From Halobacteriales archaeon YIM A00010 (GTDB lineage: Archaea; Halobacteriota; Halobacteria; Halobacteriales; Haloarculaceae), in NCBI GenBank assembly GCA_025041175.1, contig JAKCFJ010000001.1:2683526-2747525 (forward strand): 64,000 nucleotides of DNA, in the 5' to 3' direction. Each line of letters begins with the position of its first letter. Position 1 is the first letter of the stretch. Below are positions 49,099-58,016 of this stretch, in pieces. Below the pieces are notes generated by a model that worked only from the letters and a program-made list of their open reading frames with translations, had not been told where the DNA came from and made no database searches. Position numbers and translations under genes: made by a program.

Positions 49099-50349
49099 AT
49101 GGCCCGTTATCACATCGAGACGTACGGTTGCACGGCCAACCGGGGAGAGAGCCGCCAGATCGAGCGGTTGCTCCGCGACGGCGGCCACCACCCTGTGGAC
49201 GGTCCCGAGGAGGCAGACGTTGCGATCCTCAACACGTGTACCGTTGTCGAGAAAACCGAGCGCAACATGCTCGCGCGGGCCAAAGAACTCGAATCGGAGA
49301 CGGCTGACCTGATCGTCACGGGCTGTATGGCTCTCGCCCAGGGAGAACAGTTCGAGGACATCGACGCGGAGGTGCTCCACTGGGACGCGGTCCCGACGGC
49401 GGTTCGAAACGGCGAGTGTCCCACGACGACACCGGGCACAGAGCCGGTCCTAGACGGCGTGGTGGGGATCCTTCCGATCGCCCGGGGCTGTATGAGCGAC
49501 TGTTCGTACTGTATTACCAAGAAGGCCACCGGGAAGATCGACAGTCCACCGGTCGAGGAGAACGTCGAGAAGGCCCGCGCGCTCGTTCACGCGGGAGCCA
49601 AAGAACTCCGGATCACCGGCCAGGACACCGGCGTCTACGGCTGGGACACGGGCGAACGCACGCTCCACACCCTGCTCGAACGCATCTGTGCGATCGACGG
49701 CGACTTTCGCGTCCGCGTGGGAATGGCTAACCCCAAAGGGTTACACGGCATCCGCGACGAACTCGCGGCGGTGTTCGCCGACAACGAGAAACTGTACAAT
49801 TTCATCCACGCCCCGGTCCAGTCGGGCAGCAACGACGTGCTCGGTGACATGCGCCGCCAGCACCAAGTGCAGGAGTTCGTGGAGGTGGTCGAAACGTTCG
49901 AGTCGGCGCTCGATCATTGGACGCTCTCGACCGACTTCATCGTCGGCTTCCCGAGCGAAACCGACGCCGATTACAGACAGAGCCTCGCGCTGTTGCGCGA
50001 GGTCCGCCCGGAGAAGATCAACGTGACTCGCTTTTCCAAACGCCCGGGCACCGACGCCGCAAAACGCAAGGGACTCGGCGGCACGATCAAAAAGGAACGC
50101 TCCTCGGAGATGGTCGAGGAGAAAATGGAGATCGTCGGCGACGCCTACCGCGACATGGTGGGCGAGCGCCACGAGGTGCTCGTCGTCGAGCAGGGAACCG
50201 GCGATTCGGTGAAATGCTACGACGAGGCCTACCGACAGGTCATCATCAAACACGCCGACGAGCACGATGTGGAGCCGGGCGAGTTCGTCGACGTGGAGAT
50301 CACCAGCGCCGAAACGGTGTACTGTTTTGGCGAACCCGTTTCTAGTTGA
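49099..50349 (+). CDS. tRNA t6A37 methylthiotransferase, archaeal e-MtaB type
   Basis: A 416-aa radical-SAM enzyme that adds a methylthio group to t6A37 in tRNA. The N-terminal UPF0004 domain has YGCTANRGES, LNTCTVVEKTE and VTGCMA (three cluster-binding Cys). The radical-SAM Cys motif is in ARGCMSDCSYCITK, and a TRAM domain closes the protein. ATG 49099 is the family start. Confidence 0.93.
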   Translation: MARYHIETYGCTANRGESRQIERLLRDGGHHPVDGPEEADVAILNTCTVVEKTERNMLARAKELESETADLIVTGCMALAQGEQFEDIDAEVLHWDAVPTAVRNGECPTTTPGTEPVLDGVVGILPIARGCMSDCSYCITKKATGKIDSPPVEENVEKARALVHAGAKELRITGQDTGVYGWDTGERTLHTLLERICAIDGDFRVRVGMANPKGLHGIRDELAAVFADNEKLYNFIHAPVQSGSNDVLGDMRRQHQVQEFVEVVETFESALDHWTLSTDFIVGFPSETDADYRQSLALLREVRPEKINVTRFSKRPGTDAAKRKGLGGTIKKERSSEMVEEKMEIVGDAYRDMVGERHEVLVVEQGTGDSVKCYDEAYRQVIIKHADEHDVEPGEFVDVEITSAETVYCFGEPVSS

Positions 50350-50395
50350 TCGCCGCCCGTTTCCACCGTTTCCAACGGTTATCCAATCGTTTCCG

Positions 50396-51307
50396 TCAGT
50401 TCGTCTCGTTCGTATCGGTTTCTTCGTCGGACTCCTTCCACTCGCCGAGTTCCTTCGGGTCGAGGTGGACGAACACGTCGTCCACCTCGGGGATATCCCG
50501 GATTGATTCGACGACGTGGGTTTCGATGTCGTGGGCGTCGATGAGCGAGCGATCGCCCTCGATTTCGATGTGGAGGCTCACGTCCACCTCGGGACCCACG
50601 TAGTGGGGTACAACGTCGTGGATCCCTTCCACGTCCGGATGGGAGAGCGCCCGGTCGACGATCTCATCGCGGAGTTCCTCGGGCGGTGCGCCGCCCACGA
50701 GATAGCCGAAGTTGTCGATCACGATCTCGACGCCAGTGTACATGATGCCGACGGAGACGACCGCGCCGGCCACTGGATCGAGTACTGGCCATCCGACGCT
50801 CGCGCCGATAACGCCCACGAGTGCAGCACCTGCCGTCAGAACGTCGGCGCGGTTGTCCAGCGCCGTCGCTTCGATGGCGGGAGAGTGGTAGGTCTGGCTC
50901 ATCCGGAGACAGTACCGGTAGAGGAGGTATTTCACGACCGCAGCCCCGGCGAGCACGGCGATTGCCGGGAGGCCGCCGACGGCGACCGAACCTGTCAGGA
51001 TGGAGCGGACGGCGTTGTAGAGCACGGCGATCCCGGCCCCGAAGATCCCGAGCGCGACGAACAGCGAAACGAACGGTTCGATCCGCTCGTGTCCGTGGGG
51101 GTGGTCGGGATCTGGCGGCTGTGTCGTCACGTACAACCCGGCGACGACGACGAGGCTGTACACCCCATCAGCGAGGCTGTTTACGGCCTCCGAACCGACC
51201 GCGATCGATCCCGTGGAGAGATACACACCACCCTTGGCTACCACGAGAGCACCGTTGATCCCCAACACGAGGATCCCAACGCGCCGAAGGGCGGTGTTCC
51301 GATTCAT
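50396..51307 (-). CDS. Cation diffusion facilitator family transporter
   Basis: A 303-aa protein with six membrane helices (to about 210) and a cytoplasmic ferredoxin-like domain. Metal-site residues are in SEAVNSLADGVYSL (helix 2) and ALDNRADVLTAG (helix 5), with HPHGHERIE in the loop. It exports Zn, Fe, Mn or Co in exchange for protons; the metal is unknown. ATG 51307 excludes an upstream non-homologous extension. Confidence 0.9.
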   Translation of the reverse strand: MNRNTALRRVGILVLGINGALVVAKGGVYLSTGSIAVGSEAVNSLADGVYSLVVVAGLYVTTQPPDPDHPHGHERIEPFVSLFVALGIFGAGIAVLYNAVRSILTGSVAVGGLPAIAVLAGAAVVKYLLYRYCLRMSQTYHSPAIEATALDNRADVLTAGAALVGVIGASVGWPVLDPVAGAVVSVGIMYTGVEIVIDNFGYLVGGAPPEELRDEIVDRALSHPDVEGIHDVVPHYVGPEVDVSLHIEIEGDRSLIDAHDIETHVVESIRDIPEVDDVFVHLDPKELGEWKESDEETDTNETN

Positions 51308-51344
51308 GTTCCGTGAACGCCGGCTGGTTCGAACGTCGCTTCGT

Positions 51345-51887
51345 TCATTTCTCTCCCGGCTCGATCCCGATCGCGCCCTCGTCGGTGGGGTGTGTCCCCT
51401 CCTGGGCGGCGAACGCCTCGTACAGCTGGTCGTAGGTGTTCTCGATGGCCTCGACGATGACTTTCGTCTCGCTAATGACCGGCATGAAGTTCGTGTCTTC
51501 CTCCCAGCGGGGCACGATGTGGGTGTGGAAGTGGTCACCGATCGAACCGCCCGCCCCGCGACCGAGATTACACCCCGTGTTGAATCCGTCCGGATCGAGC
51601 GACCGTTCGAGTGCAGCGAGTGTCCGCTGTTTCAACCGGGCGTGGTCGAGCAACACCGCATCCGACAGCTCGCGGTATTCGCCCGTGTGTGTGTGCGGAA
51701 TGACCATCACGTGGCCGGGGTTGTACGGGTAGTTGTTGAGTAGTACGTATGCGTGCTCGCTCCTGGCAACGATTCGGTTCTCTCGGTCCCGACCGGCTGC
51801 CGGTAGCTCACAAAAGACGCAGTCGCCGTCGGTCCCCTCATCGCGCTCGACCCACTCGATCCGCCACGGTGCGAACACCTGTTCCAT
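51345..51887 (-). CDS. HIT-family nucleotide hydrolase/transferase
   Basis: A 180-aa protein with the histidine triad GDHFHTHIVPRW (about 118-129), the N-terminal CVFCELPAAGRDRENRIVAR with zinc-type Cys, and YPYNPGHVMVIPHTH. It likely acts on AMP-linked or dinucleoside substrates. The start at 51887 matches the family; 38 bp separate it from the CDF gene. Confidence 0.9.
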   Translation of the reverse strand: MEQVFAPWRIEWVERDEGTDGDCVFCELPAAGRDRENRIVARSEHAYVLLNNYPYNPGHVMVIPHTHTGEYRELSDAVLLDHARLKQRTLAALERSLDPDGFNTGCNLGRGAGGSIGDHFHTHIVPRWEEDTNFMPVISETKVIVEAIENTYDQLYEAFAAQEGTHPTDEGAIGIEPGEK

Positions 51888-52100
51888 GGCCGCTCTCCGG
51901 CCCACGAACCGTTAAGCATGGCGTACCGTGCTGTCGAGCTACTCACGTGTACTTAAACATACTGGCCTTTTCGCCACTGGTTTGGCTCAAACCGTTTCTA
52001 AAACGTTTCTAAACGCTCTCAACGGAGCTAGAACAGTTACCACCAAAACCGGCTCACGTCCCCCGAAAATCGACGTGAACTACCCCCAACGGAAATGGGT

Positions 52101-52110
52101 TTTTATACCC
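52101..52110 (+). promoter_or_regulatory. TATA box for the zinc beta-ribbon gene
   Basis: TTTTATACCC lies centred about 27 bases before ATG 52133. It supports a leaderless transcript. The rest of the 51888-52100 interval holds direct CGTTTCTAAA-like repeats but no gene. Confidence 0.6.
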
Positions 52111-52132
52111 TACAGTCCGGTAGGCTCGGGTG

Positions 52133-52339
52133 ATGAAAGCCGCCAAGCAGCAGTCGAAGCAGGGAGATATCCACGAAATGTGTTCGGTGTGTGGGCGTGA
52201 AACACCACACAACGTGTCTGTCAAGATTCTGACTGAGAGCAGCAAGCCCGAAAACGCGCAGTTTTCACGGGAACCCTACCGCGTCAGCGTCTGTCAGATC
52301 TGCGAATCGGAGACCTCTATCCGAATGAACAACGCCTAG
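52133..52339 (+). CDS. 68-aa zinc beta-ribbon protein (DUF7835-like)
   Basis: It carries two Cys pairs, in HEMCSVCGRETPH and SVCQICESET. It is a small haloarchaeal zinc protein of unknown function. It is convergent with trpG and overlaps its 3' end by 4 bp. Confidence 0.75.
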   Translation: MKAAKQQSKQGDIHEMCSVCGRETPHNVSVKILTESSKPENAQFSREPYRVSVCQICESETSIRMNNA

Positions 52340-52947
52340 ATCCTTTTGAGGAAGTTCCGAACGATCTGGTGGCCCGAGTTTGTGAGTACGCTTTCGGGAT
52401 GGAACTGGACGCAGCTGATGGGGTGTTCGCGGTGGCGGACGCCCATCACGAGGTCGGACTCGGCATCAGCGTCTTCGGTGGTGGCCGTCACCTCAAAACA
52501 CTCTGGGATATCGGTGGCGACGAGCGAGTGGTAGCGTCCGCCCCGAAGGGGGTTCGAAAGCCCCTCGAACACGCCCCTCTCGTCGTGTTCGATCGCGAAC
52601 GCCTTGCCGTGGATCGGCTGTGGCGCGTGGTCGATCGTGCCGTCGTAGGCGTACACGGCGGCTTCTAAGCCGAGGCAGATCCCGAACGTCGGCACCGTGG
52701 TGCTCAGCTCGGTGAGAACGTTGAGCGTGACGCCGACGTCCCGATCGTTTTTCGGGTGGCCCGGTCCGGGACTGAGCACGATCGCGTCGGGATCGATGGC
52801 GCGTACATCATCGAGGGAGACGGTGTTGCGAACCACCTCGGTTGCGGCGTGTTGGCTCACGTACTCGACGAGATTGTACGTGAACGAATCGAAATTGTCG
52901 ATGAAACAGACGCGTAATTCCGCGTCGGATTTTCCCTCGGTTGTCAT
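52336..52947 (-). CDS. trpG: Anthranilate synthase component II (glutamine amidotransferase)
   Basis: A 203-aa class I glutamine amidotransferase that supplies ammonia to TrpE. The opening is CFIDNFDSFTYNLVEYV, oxyanion SPGPGHP, nucleophile FGICLGLEAAVYAY, and catalytic His-Glu in CVQFHPESVLT. The usual Gln after the nucleophile region is Glu here (GLEAA); the triad itself is intact. It is last in the trpD-F-E-G operon and overlaps trpE by 4 bp. Confidence 0.95.
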   Translation of the reverse strand: MTTEGKSDAELRVCFIDNFDSFTYNLVEYVSQHAATEVVRNTVSLDDVRAIDPDAIVLSPGPGHPKNDRDVGVTLNVLTELSTTVPTFGICLGLEAAVYAYDGTIDHAPQPIHGKAFAIEHDERGVFEGLSNPLRGGRYHSLVATDIPECFEVTATTEDADAESDLVMGVRHREHPISCVQFHPESVLTNSGHQIVRNFLKRI

Positions 52948-54593
52948 CGTGATGGCTCTATCCCCGGCTCGGTTCTCGGGCTGGGCTTTTCAGCTTCGAT
53001 CGCTTCCAGCGCGGCTAGCACGCCGTTCATTTTCTGTTCGGTTTCCTCGTATTCGGCGGTTGGGTCGCTGTCGGCGACGATACCGGCGCCGGCCCGGATC
53101 GTGATGCGGTCCGTCAATTTTTCAGTCTCGTCGGCTGCTCCGTGTTCGATCGTCGCGGTTCGAATGACGATCGCCAGCTCCGCGTCCCCGCCCCACGAGT
53201 AGTAGCCGAGTCCACCGCCGTAGACCCCGCGCGGTCGGGACTCGAGCGCGTCGATGAGTTCCATCGCGCGGATCTTCGGCGCGCCGGTCAGCGTTCCGGC
53301 CGGGAAGGCGGCGCGCGTCGCATCGAACGCGTTCGCGTCCTCAGCAAGCGTTCCGGTAACGGTGCTCTCGATGTGCTGGACGTGGCTGTACTTGAAGACG
53401 TTCATGAACTCCTCGACCGACACGCTGCCCGGTTCGCTCGCGCGGCGGACATCGTTGCGAGCCAGATCCACGAGCATCGTGTGCTCTGCGCGCTCTTTTT
53501 CGTCTGCGAGCATTTCGCCGGCCAGCCGGCGATCCTCGACCGGGCTGTCGCCTCGATCGCACGTCCCCGCGAGCGGATACATCGCCACGGTCCCGTCTTG
53601 GACCGACACGAGCGTCTCCGGACTGGCCCCGACGATCGTGGTGTCGCCCCGGTCGAGCACGTACATGTACGGTGAGGGGTTGATCTCCCTGAGCGCACTG
53701 TACAGTCCGAGCGGATCGATCTCCCCCTCTAACTCCCGCGTTCGGGAGATGACGCCCTGGTAGATGTCGCCGTCGAGGACGTGCTCTTTGGCCGTCTGAA
53801 CTGCTCGTTCGTACGCCGCTTTGTCTCCTGAACGCGAGTCTGTGCGCCGAACGCCGCCGGTCTCGATCCCCTCCGCGGCTCGCAGCCGATCTGCCACCTG
53901 TTTTGCTTGTGAGTGAAGCGCGGTGTACAGCGCGTCCGCGTCCTCGCCGGGACGGACCACCGGCGTGAACACGAGTTCGAGGCTGTCGGTGTGGTGGTCG
54001 AACACGAGCGTCGAATCGCTCAGCACGAACCCCGCGTCGGGTACTCGGGTTTCGGGGCGGTCGTAGTCCAGCTCGGAGAGAAAGAGGTCGTACACCGCGT
54101 CGTAGGCGAGCACGCCGACCAACCCGCCGTCCAACTGCTGACGAGTTCGGTCCGGAAAGCCACGCAAGGAGACCTCGGGAAGGACGGCGTGCAGCCTGTC
54201 GAGCGCGTCCGTCCCCGCTGGGTCGGGATCGAGCAGTCCCTCGTACCGATCATCGAGGAGATCGACGGTCACGTCCGGGCCGCTCACAGCGACGATGGCG
54301 GCGGGATCGTACCCGACGAACGAGTAGCGCGCGTGTCTGTCGCCGGTCTCTGTGGGCGTAAACGCTCCGTCGGGATCGCTGGAGGGAACCTTCTCGCCGC
54401 TTTCGAGCAGAAAGCCGTACTCACCCTGCTCGTTCAACGTCGCGTACGCCACCAGTGAGGAGACATCGACATCCAGCGGTGCCGCCACGCGGACCACGAC
54501 AGGGTGGTCGCAGCCGGCGTGTTCGACGAACTCCTCGCGCGAGGTGTCGAGCGTCACTCCCGTCGCGTCGTCCATGGATTGATCGTCAGTCAT
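52944..54593 (-). CDS. trpE: Anthranilate synthase component I
   Basis: A 549-aa chorismate-binding enzyme. SPYMYVLDRGDTTIVGASPETLVSVQDG, MYPLAGTCDRGDSP, ERAEHTMLVDLARNDVRR and AAFPAGTLTGAPKIRAMELID are the active-site segments. The N-terminal feedback site region (YGFLLESGEKVPSS) is present. It overlaps trpF and trpG by 4 bp each. Confidence 0.96.
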   Translation of the reverse strand: MTDDQSMDDATGVTLDTSREEFVEHAGCDHPVVVRVAAPLDVDVSSLVAYATLNEQGEYGFLLESGEKVPSSDPDGAFTPTETGDRHARYSFVGYDPAAIVAVSGPDVTVDLLDDRYEGLLDPDPAGTDALDRLHAVLPEVSLRGFPDRTRQQLDGGLVGVLAYDAVYDLFLSELDYDRPETRVPDAGFVLSDSTLVFDHHTDSLELVFTPVVRPGEDADALYTALHSQAKQVADRLRAAEGIETGGVRRTDSRSGDKAAYERAVQTAKEHVLDGDIYQGVISRTRELEGEIDPLGLYSALREINPSPYMYVLDRGDTTIVGASPETLVSVQDGTVAMYPLAGTCDRGDSPVEDRRLAGEMLADEKERAEHTMLVDLARNDVRRASEPGSVSVEEFMNVFKYSHVQHIESTVTGTLAEDANAFDATRAAFPAGTLTGAPKIRAMELIDALESRPRGVYGGGLGYYSWGGDAELAIVIRTATIEHGAADETEKLTDRITIRAGAGIVADSDPTAEYEETEQKMNGVLAALEAIEAEKPSPRTEPGIEPSR

Positions 54594-55258
54594 ACGATGG
54601 AATCAGCGGGTGTCGTTTCCGGACGCGTTCTGACCTGCTCGACGAACGACCGCACGGCCGCCGGGTCTTTTTTCCCACCCTCGCGTTCGACGCCGCTTGC
54701 GACATCGACCCCGTAGGGCCCGACGGTGTCGATCGCGCGGTCGACGTTGTCGGGCGTGAGACCGCCAGCGAGCACGACGGGCGAGTCGAGCGTCCCGATA
54801 CGGTTGCGTGTCCGCTCCCAATCGTGGGTCTCACCGGTACCGCCGGCACCAGTTTCGTCGAGCGAATCCACGAGTAGCGCGTCGGCCGCAGCATCGTATC
54901 GCGGGCTGTCGGCCGCCGTTACCGCGGCGATCACCGACGCGTCCGTCGCGTCAGCGAGGGACGCGACGGCCGTAGGAGACAGTCCGTGCACTTGCACGGC
55001 GTCCGGCCCGATGGATTCGATGCGTTCGAGGGCGTCGTCCACCGCCTCGGGCATCGTCACGAGCACCGCGCTCACGAACGGCGGGGTCGTTGCGGCGAGC
55101 GACGCCGCCGTCTCCGGGGGGATCTCTCGCGCCGTGTCGACCGGCACACCGCTGATGAACCCCACGGCGTCCGCGCCGGCTGCGACGGCGAGATCCCGGT
55201 CTGCGGGCGTGGTGAGTCCACAGATCTTCACCCGCGTCCGAGCGTTCGTCCGACTCAT
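54590..55258 (-). CDS. trpF: Phosphoribosylanthranilate isomerase
   Basis: A 222-aa TIM barrel with VKICGLTTPADRDLAVAAGADAVGFI (catalytic Cys), a DAVQVHGLS block, and the phosphate-binding end VLAGGLTPDNVDRAI and GVDVASGVERE. It overlaps trpD and trpE by 4 bp each. Confidence 0.95.
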   Translation of the reverse strand: MSRTNARTRVKICGLTTPADRDLAVAAGADAVGFISGVPVDTAREIPPETAASLAATTPPFVSAVLVTMPEAVDDALERIESIGPDAVQVHGLSPTAVASLADATDASVIAAVTAADSPRYDAAADALLVDSLDETGAGGTGETHDWERTRNRIGTLDSPVVLAGGLTPDNVDRAIDTVGPYGVDVASGVEREGGKKDPAAVRSFVEQVRTRPETTPADSIV

Positions 55259-56262
55259 TTGGTGACCGAGACCGACCGGAGTTGTTCGAGCACCGCCCCG
55301 GCGGTTCCCGATTCGATCGCTTCACGCGCGCGGTGGACCCCGGACTCGATGCTGTCGGTCTCCCCGGCGACGTAGACGGCTGCTCCGGCGTTGGCGAGCA
55401 CGATGTCGCGTTTCGGTCCGGTTAGCTCGCCGTTCACGACGCCGCGGAGCGCGTCGGCGTTCTCCTCCGGCGTTCCCCCGCTGATCCGTTCGATCGGCGC
55501 GCGCTCGAGCCCGATGTCTTCGGGAGTGAGCGTGTACTCCTCGAACTCCTCGCCTGTGACCTCTCCAACCCGCGTTTCCCCGTGAACGGCGATCTCGTCT
55601 AGTCCTGCACCGTGGACCACGAGCGCCCGCTCGACCGGGAGCCGGGTGAGCGCACGCGCGAGCATCCCCACGAGCTCCGGGTCGTACACCCCGACCACCT
55701 GCGCGTTCGCCCCCGCGGGGTTCGTCAGCGGTCCGAGCACGTTGAAGATCGTCCGCATTCCCAGCTCCCGGCGCGGCCCGATGACCGCCTTCATCGCCGG
55801 ATGGAACACCGGGGCGTGCATGAAGCCGATGCCGTGTTCGTCGATCAACCGTTCGACGGTCGCCGGCTGGGCGGCTGCCGGTACGTGGAGCGCTTCGAGC
55901 ACGTCCGTACTCCCCGAGGAGGAGGAAACCGAGTAGTTGCCGTGCTTTGCAACCGGAACGCCCGCACCACCGGCGACGATGGCGCTCGTCGTCGAGACGT
56001 TGATCGTGTCGTGATCGTCGCCCCCTGTTCCACACGTGTCCACCAGCGGCGATCGGCCGGGCGAAATCGTGCGGGCAGCCGCTCGCATCCCCTCCGCGAA
56101 CCCTGCGATCTCCGCTTCAGTCTCGCCTTTCGACCGCAACCCTGCCAACAACGCACCGATCTGTGCCTCTGTCGCGTCCCCGAACACGGCGCTCGCTACC
56201 GTCTGAGCCTCCCCCTGTGTCAGATCCTTTCCGTCCGTGACCTGCTCGATGTACTCGTTCAT
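55255..56262 (-). CDS. trpD: Anthranilate phosphoribosyltransferase
   Basis: A 335-aa protein. DTCGTGGDDHDTINVSTTSAIVAGGAGVPVAKHGN is the pyrophosphate/anthranilate site; ALHVPAAAQP, MHAPVFHPAMKAVIGPRRELGMRTIFNVLGPLTNPA follow. ATG 56262 begins MNEYIEQVTDGKDL. It is the first gene of the operon; a promoter probably lies in 56263-56340, where CTGTCGGTAA and ATGTACATATT occur. Confidence 0.95.
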   Translation of the reverse strand: MNEYIEQVTDGKDLTQGEAQTVASAVFGDATEAQIGALLAGLRSKGETEAEIAGFAEGMRAAARTISPGRSPLVDTCGTGGDDHDTINVSTTSAIVAGGAGVPVAKHGNYSVSSSSGSTDVLEALHVPAAAQPATVERLIDEHGIGFMHAPVFHPAMKAVIGPRRELGMRTIFNVLGPLTNPAGANAQVVGVYDPELVGMLARALTRLPVERALVVHGAGLDEIAVHGETRVGEVTGEEFEEYTLTPEDIGLERAPIERISGGTPEENADALRGVVNGELTGPKRDIVLANAGAAVYVAGETDSIESGVHRAREAIESGTAGAVLEQLRSVSVTK

Positions 56263-56435
56263 GATGACCACTAATGACCGATGTTGTCTTGCTTTGCCCA
56301 AATATGTACATTGACTTAATACTGTCGGTAATGTGTGATATTATCTCGCAAGCATGGCTTCCGGTGTTCCCCGGGCAGTGTGATTCGGAAAGGTTCAAGT
56401 ATCCCTCCCCAGTACTGGCAACTGTAAGCCAAACA

Positions 56436-56510
56436 GGGTTCGTGGTCTAGACTGGTTATGACACCTCCTTGACATGGAGGAGGCCGGCGGTTCAAATCCG
56501 CCCGAACCCA
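56436..56510 (+). tRNA. tRNA-Val (anticodon GAC)
   Basis: 75 nt. Acceptor GGGTTCG pairs with CGAACCC before discriminator A. D arm, then anticodon stem CCTCC/GGAGG around loop TTGACAT (anticodon GAC, reads GUC/GUU), and T arm GGCGG-TTCAAAT-CCGCC. CCA is not encoded. There is no intron. Its 3' half is repeated downstream. Confidence 0.95.
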
Positions 56511-56593
56511 CTGTTCTGGCGCGAACGAACGTGAGCGACTGTACTGGGTTGAGTCGGATTTGAATCAGAGAGTGGAGCGTGCGGAACGATCGA

Positions 56594-56615
56594 GGTTCAA
56601 ATCCGCCCGAACCCA
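56594..56615 (+). repeat. Exact 22-bp repeat of the tRNA-Val 3' end
   Basis: It repeats GGTTCAAATCCGCCCGAACC plus CA from 56489-56510, 84 bp downstream of the end of the tRNA. A third weaker match (CGGTTCAAATCCGATCGAA) lies at about 56701-56719. Such repeats are typical of attachment sites left by integrases. No integrase gene is nearby, so this would be a relic. Confidence 0.75.
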
Positions 56616-56768
56616 TATTGCTTTTCAGTTTTGTGTTGCCACGAAGTGAGTGTCTGGCAGTGAGACGTGGAGCGAGGCGCACGCCCGAACCGTCTTGATT
56701 CGGTTCAAATCCGATCGAAGAATCCGATACGACAGGCGTAAATACTGGTCACAAAAACCTGCAATCAA

Positions 56769-57338
56769 ATGGGTTCAGTAAACATCGTCGTCGGTCTCTC
56801 CGGCGTCGGGAAAACGACAGTGATGGAAAAAGCGATCGAACGGGCTGAAACCGATCATCAACTCATTAACTACGGCGATCGGATGCTCGACGTCGCTACG
56901 GAGCGGAATCTGGTCGAGAACCGCGACGAGATGAAAGACATCGAGAGCGGCACGTACAAAGAGATTCAGATGGATGCCGCCGAATCGATCGTCAACGATT
57001 CCGAGGACGGTGACGTGATCGTTGACACCCACGCCGCAATCAAATCGCCGTTCGGGTATATCCCTGGCCTTCCGAAGTGGACGCTGGAAAACCTCGCTCC
57101 CGATAAAATCATCATCATCGACATCGACGCCGAAACGATCGTCGAGCGGCGTGAAGAAGACCTGGAACGGGAACGAACCGCCGATCCCGTCGAGGCGATC
57201 GAGGAATACCGGGAGGTGGCTCGTGAGATGGCCGCAGCAGGGTCGGTACACACTGGTGCGTATCTGAAAGTCATCCGGAACGAGGACGAGAAGGTCGATG
57301 AAGCGGCCGAGCAGCTCCTTACGACGCTCAACAACTAA
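56769..57338 (+). CDS. adkA: Adenylate kinase, archaeal type
   Basis: A 189-aa protein with P-loop IVVGLSGVGKTTVMEKA at the start, NYGDRMLDVA for AMP binding, and VDTHAAIKSPFGYIPGLP, all in the order of the archaeal trimeric Adk rather than the bacterial form. It interconverts ATP + AMP and 2 ADP. MITE copy 5 starts at the last base of its stop codon. Confidence 0.93.
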   Translation: MGSVNIVVGLSGVGKTTVMEKAIERAETDHQLINYGDRMLDVATERNLVENRDEMKDIESGTYKEIQMDAAESIVNDSEDGDVIVDTHAAIKSPFGYIPGLPKWTLENLAPDKIIIIDIDAETIVERREEDLERERTADPVEAIEEYREVAREMAAAGSVHTGAYLKVIRNEDEKVDEAAEQLLTTLNN

Positions 57339-57434
57339 TACTGTCGGACAGGGGTGATTGCGTATCAGATGCTGGTGAACCGCCAGACAGCAGCTGGCTA
57401 TTCCGTCGTACTCCGTCCGTCGGTCCGACAGTGT
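57338..57434 (-). repeat. MITE-like element, copy 5 (97 bp, - orientation)
   Basis: The left end is ATACTGTCGGAC and the right end GTCCGACAGTGT (one mismatch). The interior is the reverse complement of copies 1 and 4. Its first base is the last base of the adenylate kinase stop. Confidence 0.9.
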
Positions 57435-57496
57435 AAGTCGCACGCGTCCAACGTGAAACGCGGACAGTCAGGACGAAACCGTGTCTGAGATCCTCG

Positions 57497-57893
57497 CTAT
57501 CCCCGTAACGCATCGACGAGGTCTTCGACTGTAAACAGTCGAAGGTCGTCCCGTTCGTCGGCAGCTTGGGCGACTGATGGTTTGAATCCGCTCCGGGAAA
57601 AGAGCGCATACTGCTCGATTCGGTTACTACCGTCGGAGGGCGTCCAGCGGAGCTCGTCGACGTGATTCTGGAGTTTCGAGAACGCGTCGTACCCGAGTCG
57701 TGACTGCTGGAATTTACACTCGCCGGCGATCAGGGTCTTCCCTGCGGTAAGGCCCACAACGTCGATCTCGTGCCTTGACGAGCGCTGTCTTGCCCAGTCG
57801 ACGGCGGCCGAAGATCACTGCGAGTTCGGCATCGTCTCCCTCGTAGAGAGCACGGAGGCGTGAGAGCTCCTCGCTCCGGTTTACATAGATACA
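57497..57893 (-). pseudogene. Deletion remnant of an archaeal AAA-type ATPase with C-terminal DUF234
   Basis: Read on the minus strand, the first part (about 57893-57765) encodes YVNRSEELSRLRALYEGDDA, then VIFGRRRLGKTALVK with Walker A. The frame then shifts into EIDVVGLTAGKTLIAGECKF and the rest of a DUF234-like C-terminal domain. Intact relatives are about 450-500 aa, so most of the middle is deleted. The C-terminal fragment alone is open for 86 codons but cannot be functional. Confidence 0.75.
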
Positions 57894-58016
57894 AGGAGAA
57901 TGCCTGTCCCTTTAGGGTCAGGATGAATCCGTTGGAATGGTAGCAGTCATCAGTCAATTGCTGCCCGGATATTCATCAATCGACGGCTTTTTATATTTAA
58001 TCTGTACATATTACGC

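Noticed and set aside
56319-56328. ATACTGTCGG, the first ten bases of the MITE end, upstream of trpD
   Set aside because: There is no matching opposite end or interior within several hundred bases, so it is not counted as a sixth copy; it may be chance or a very decayed piece.
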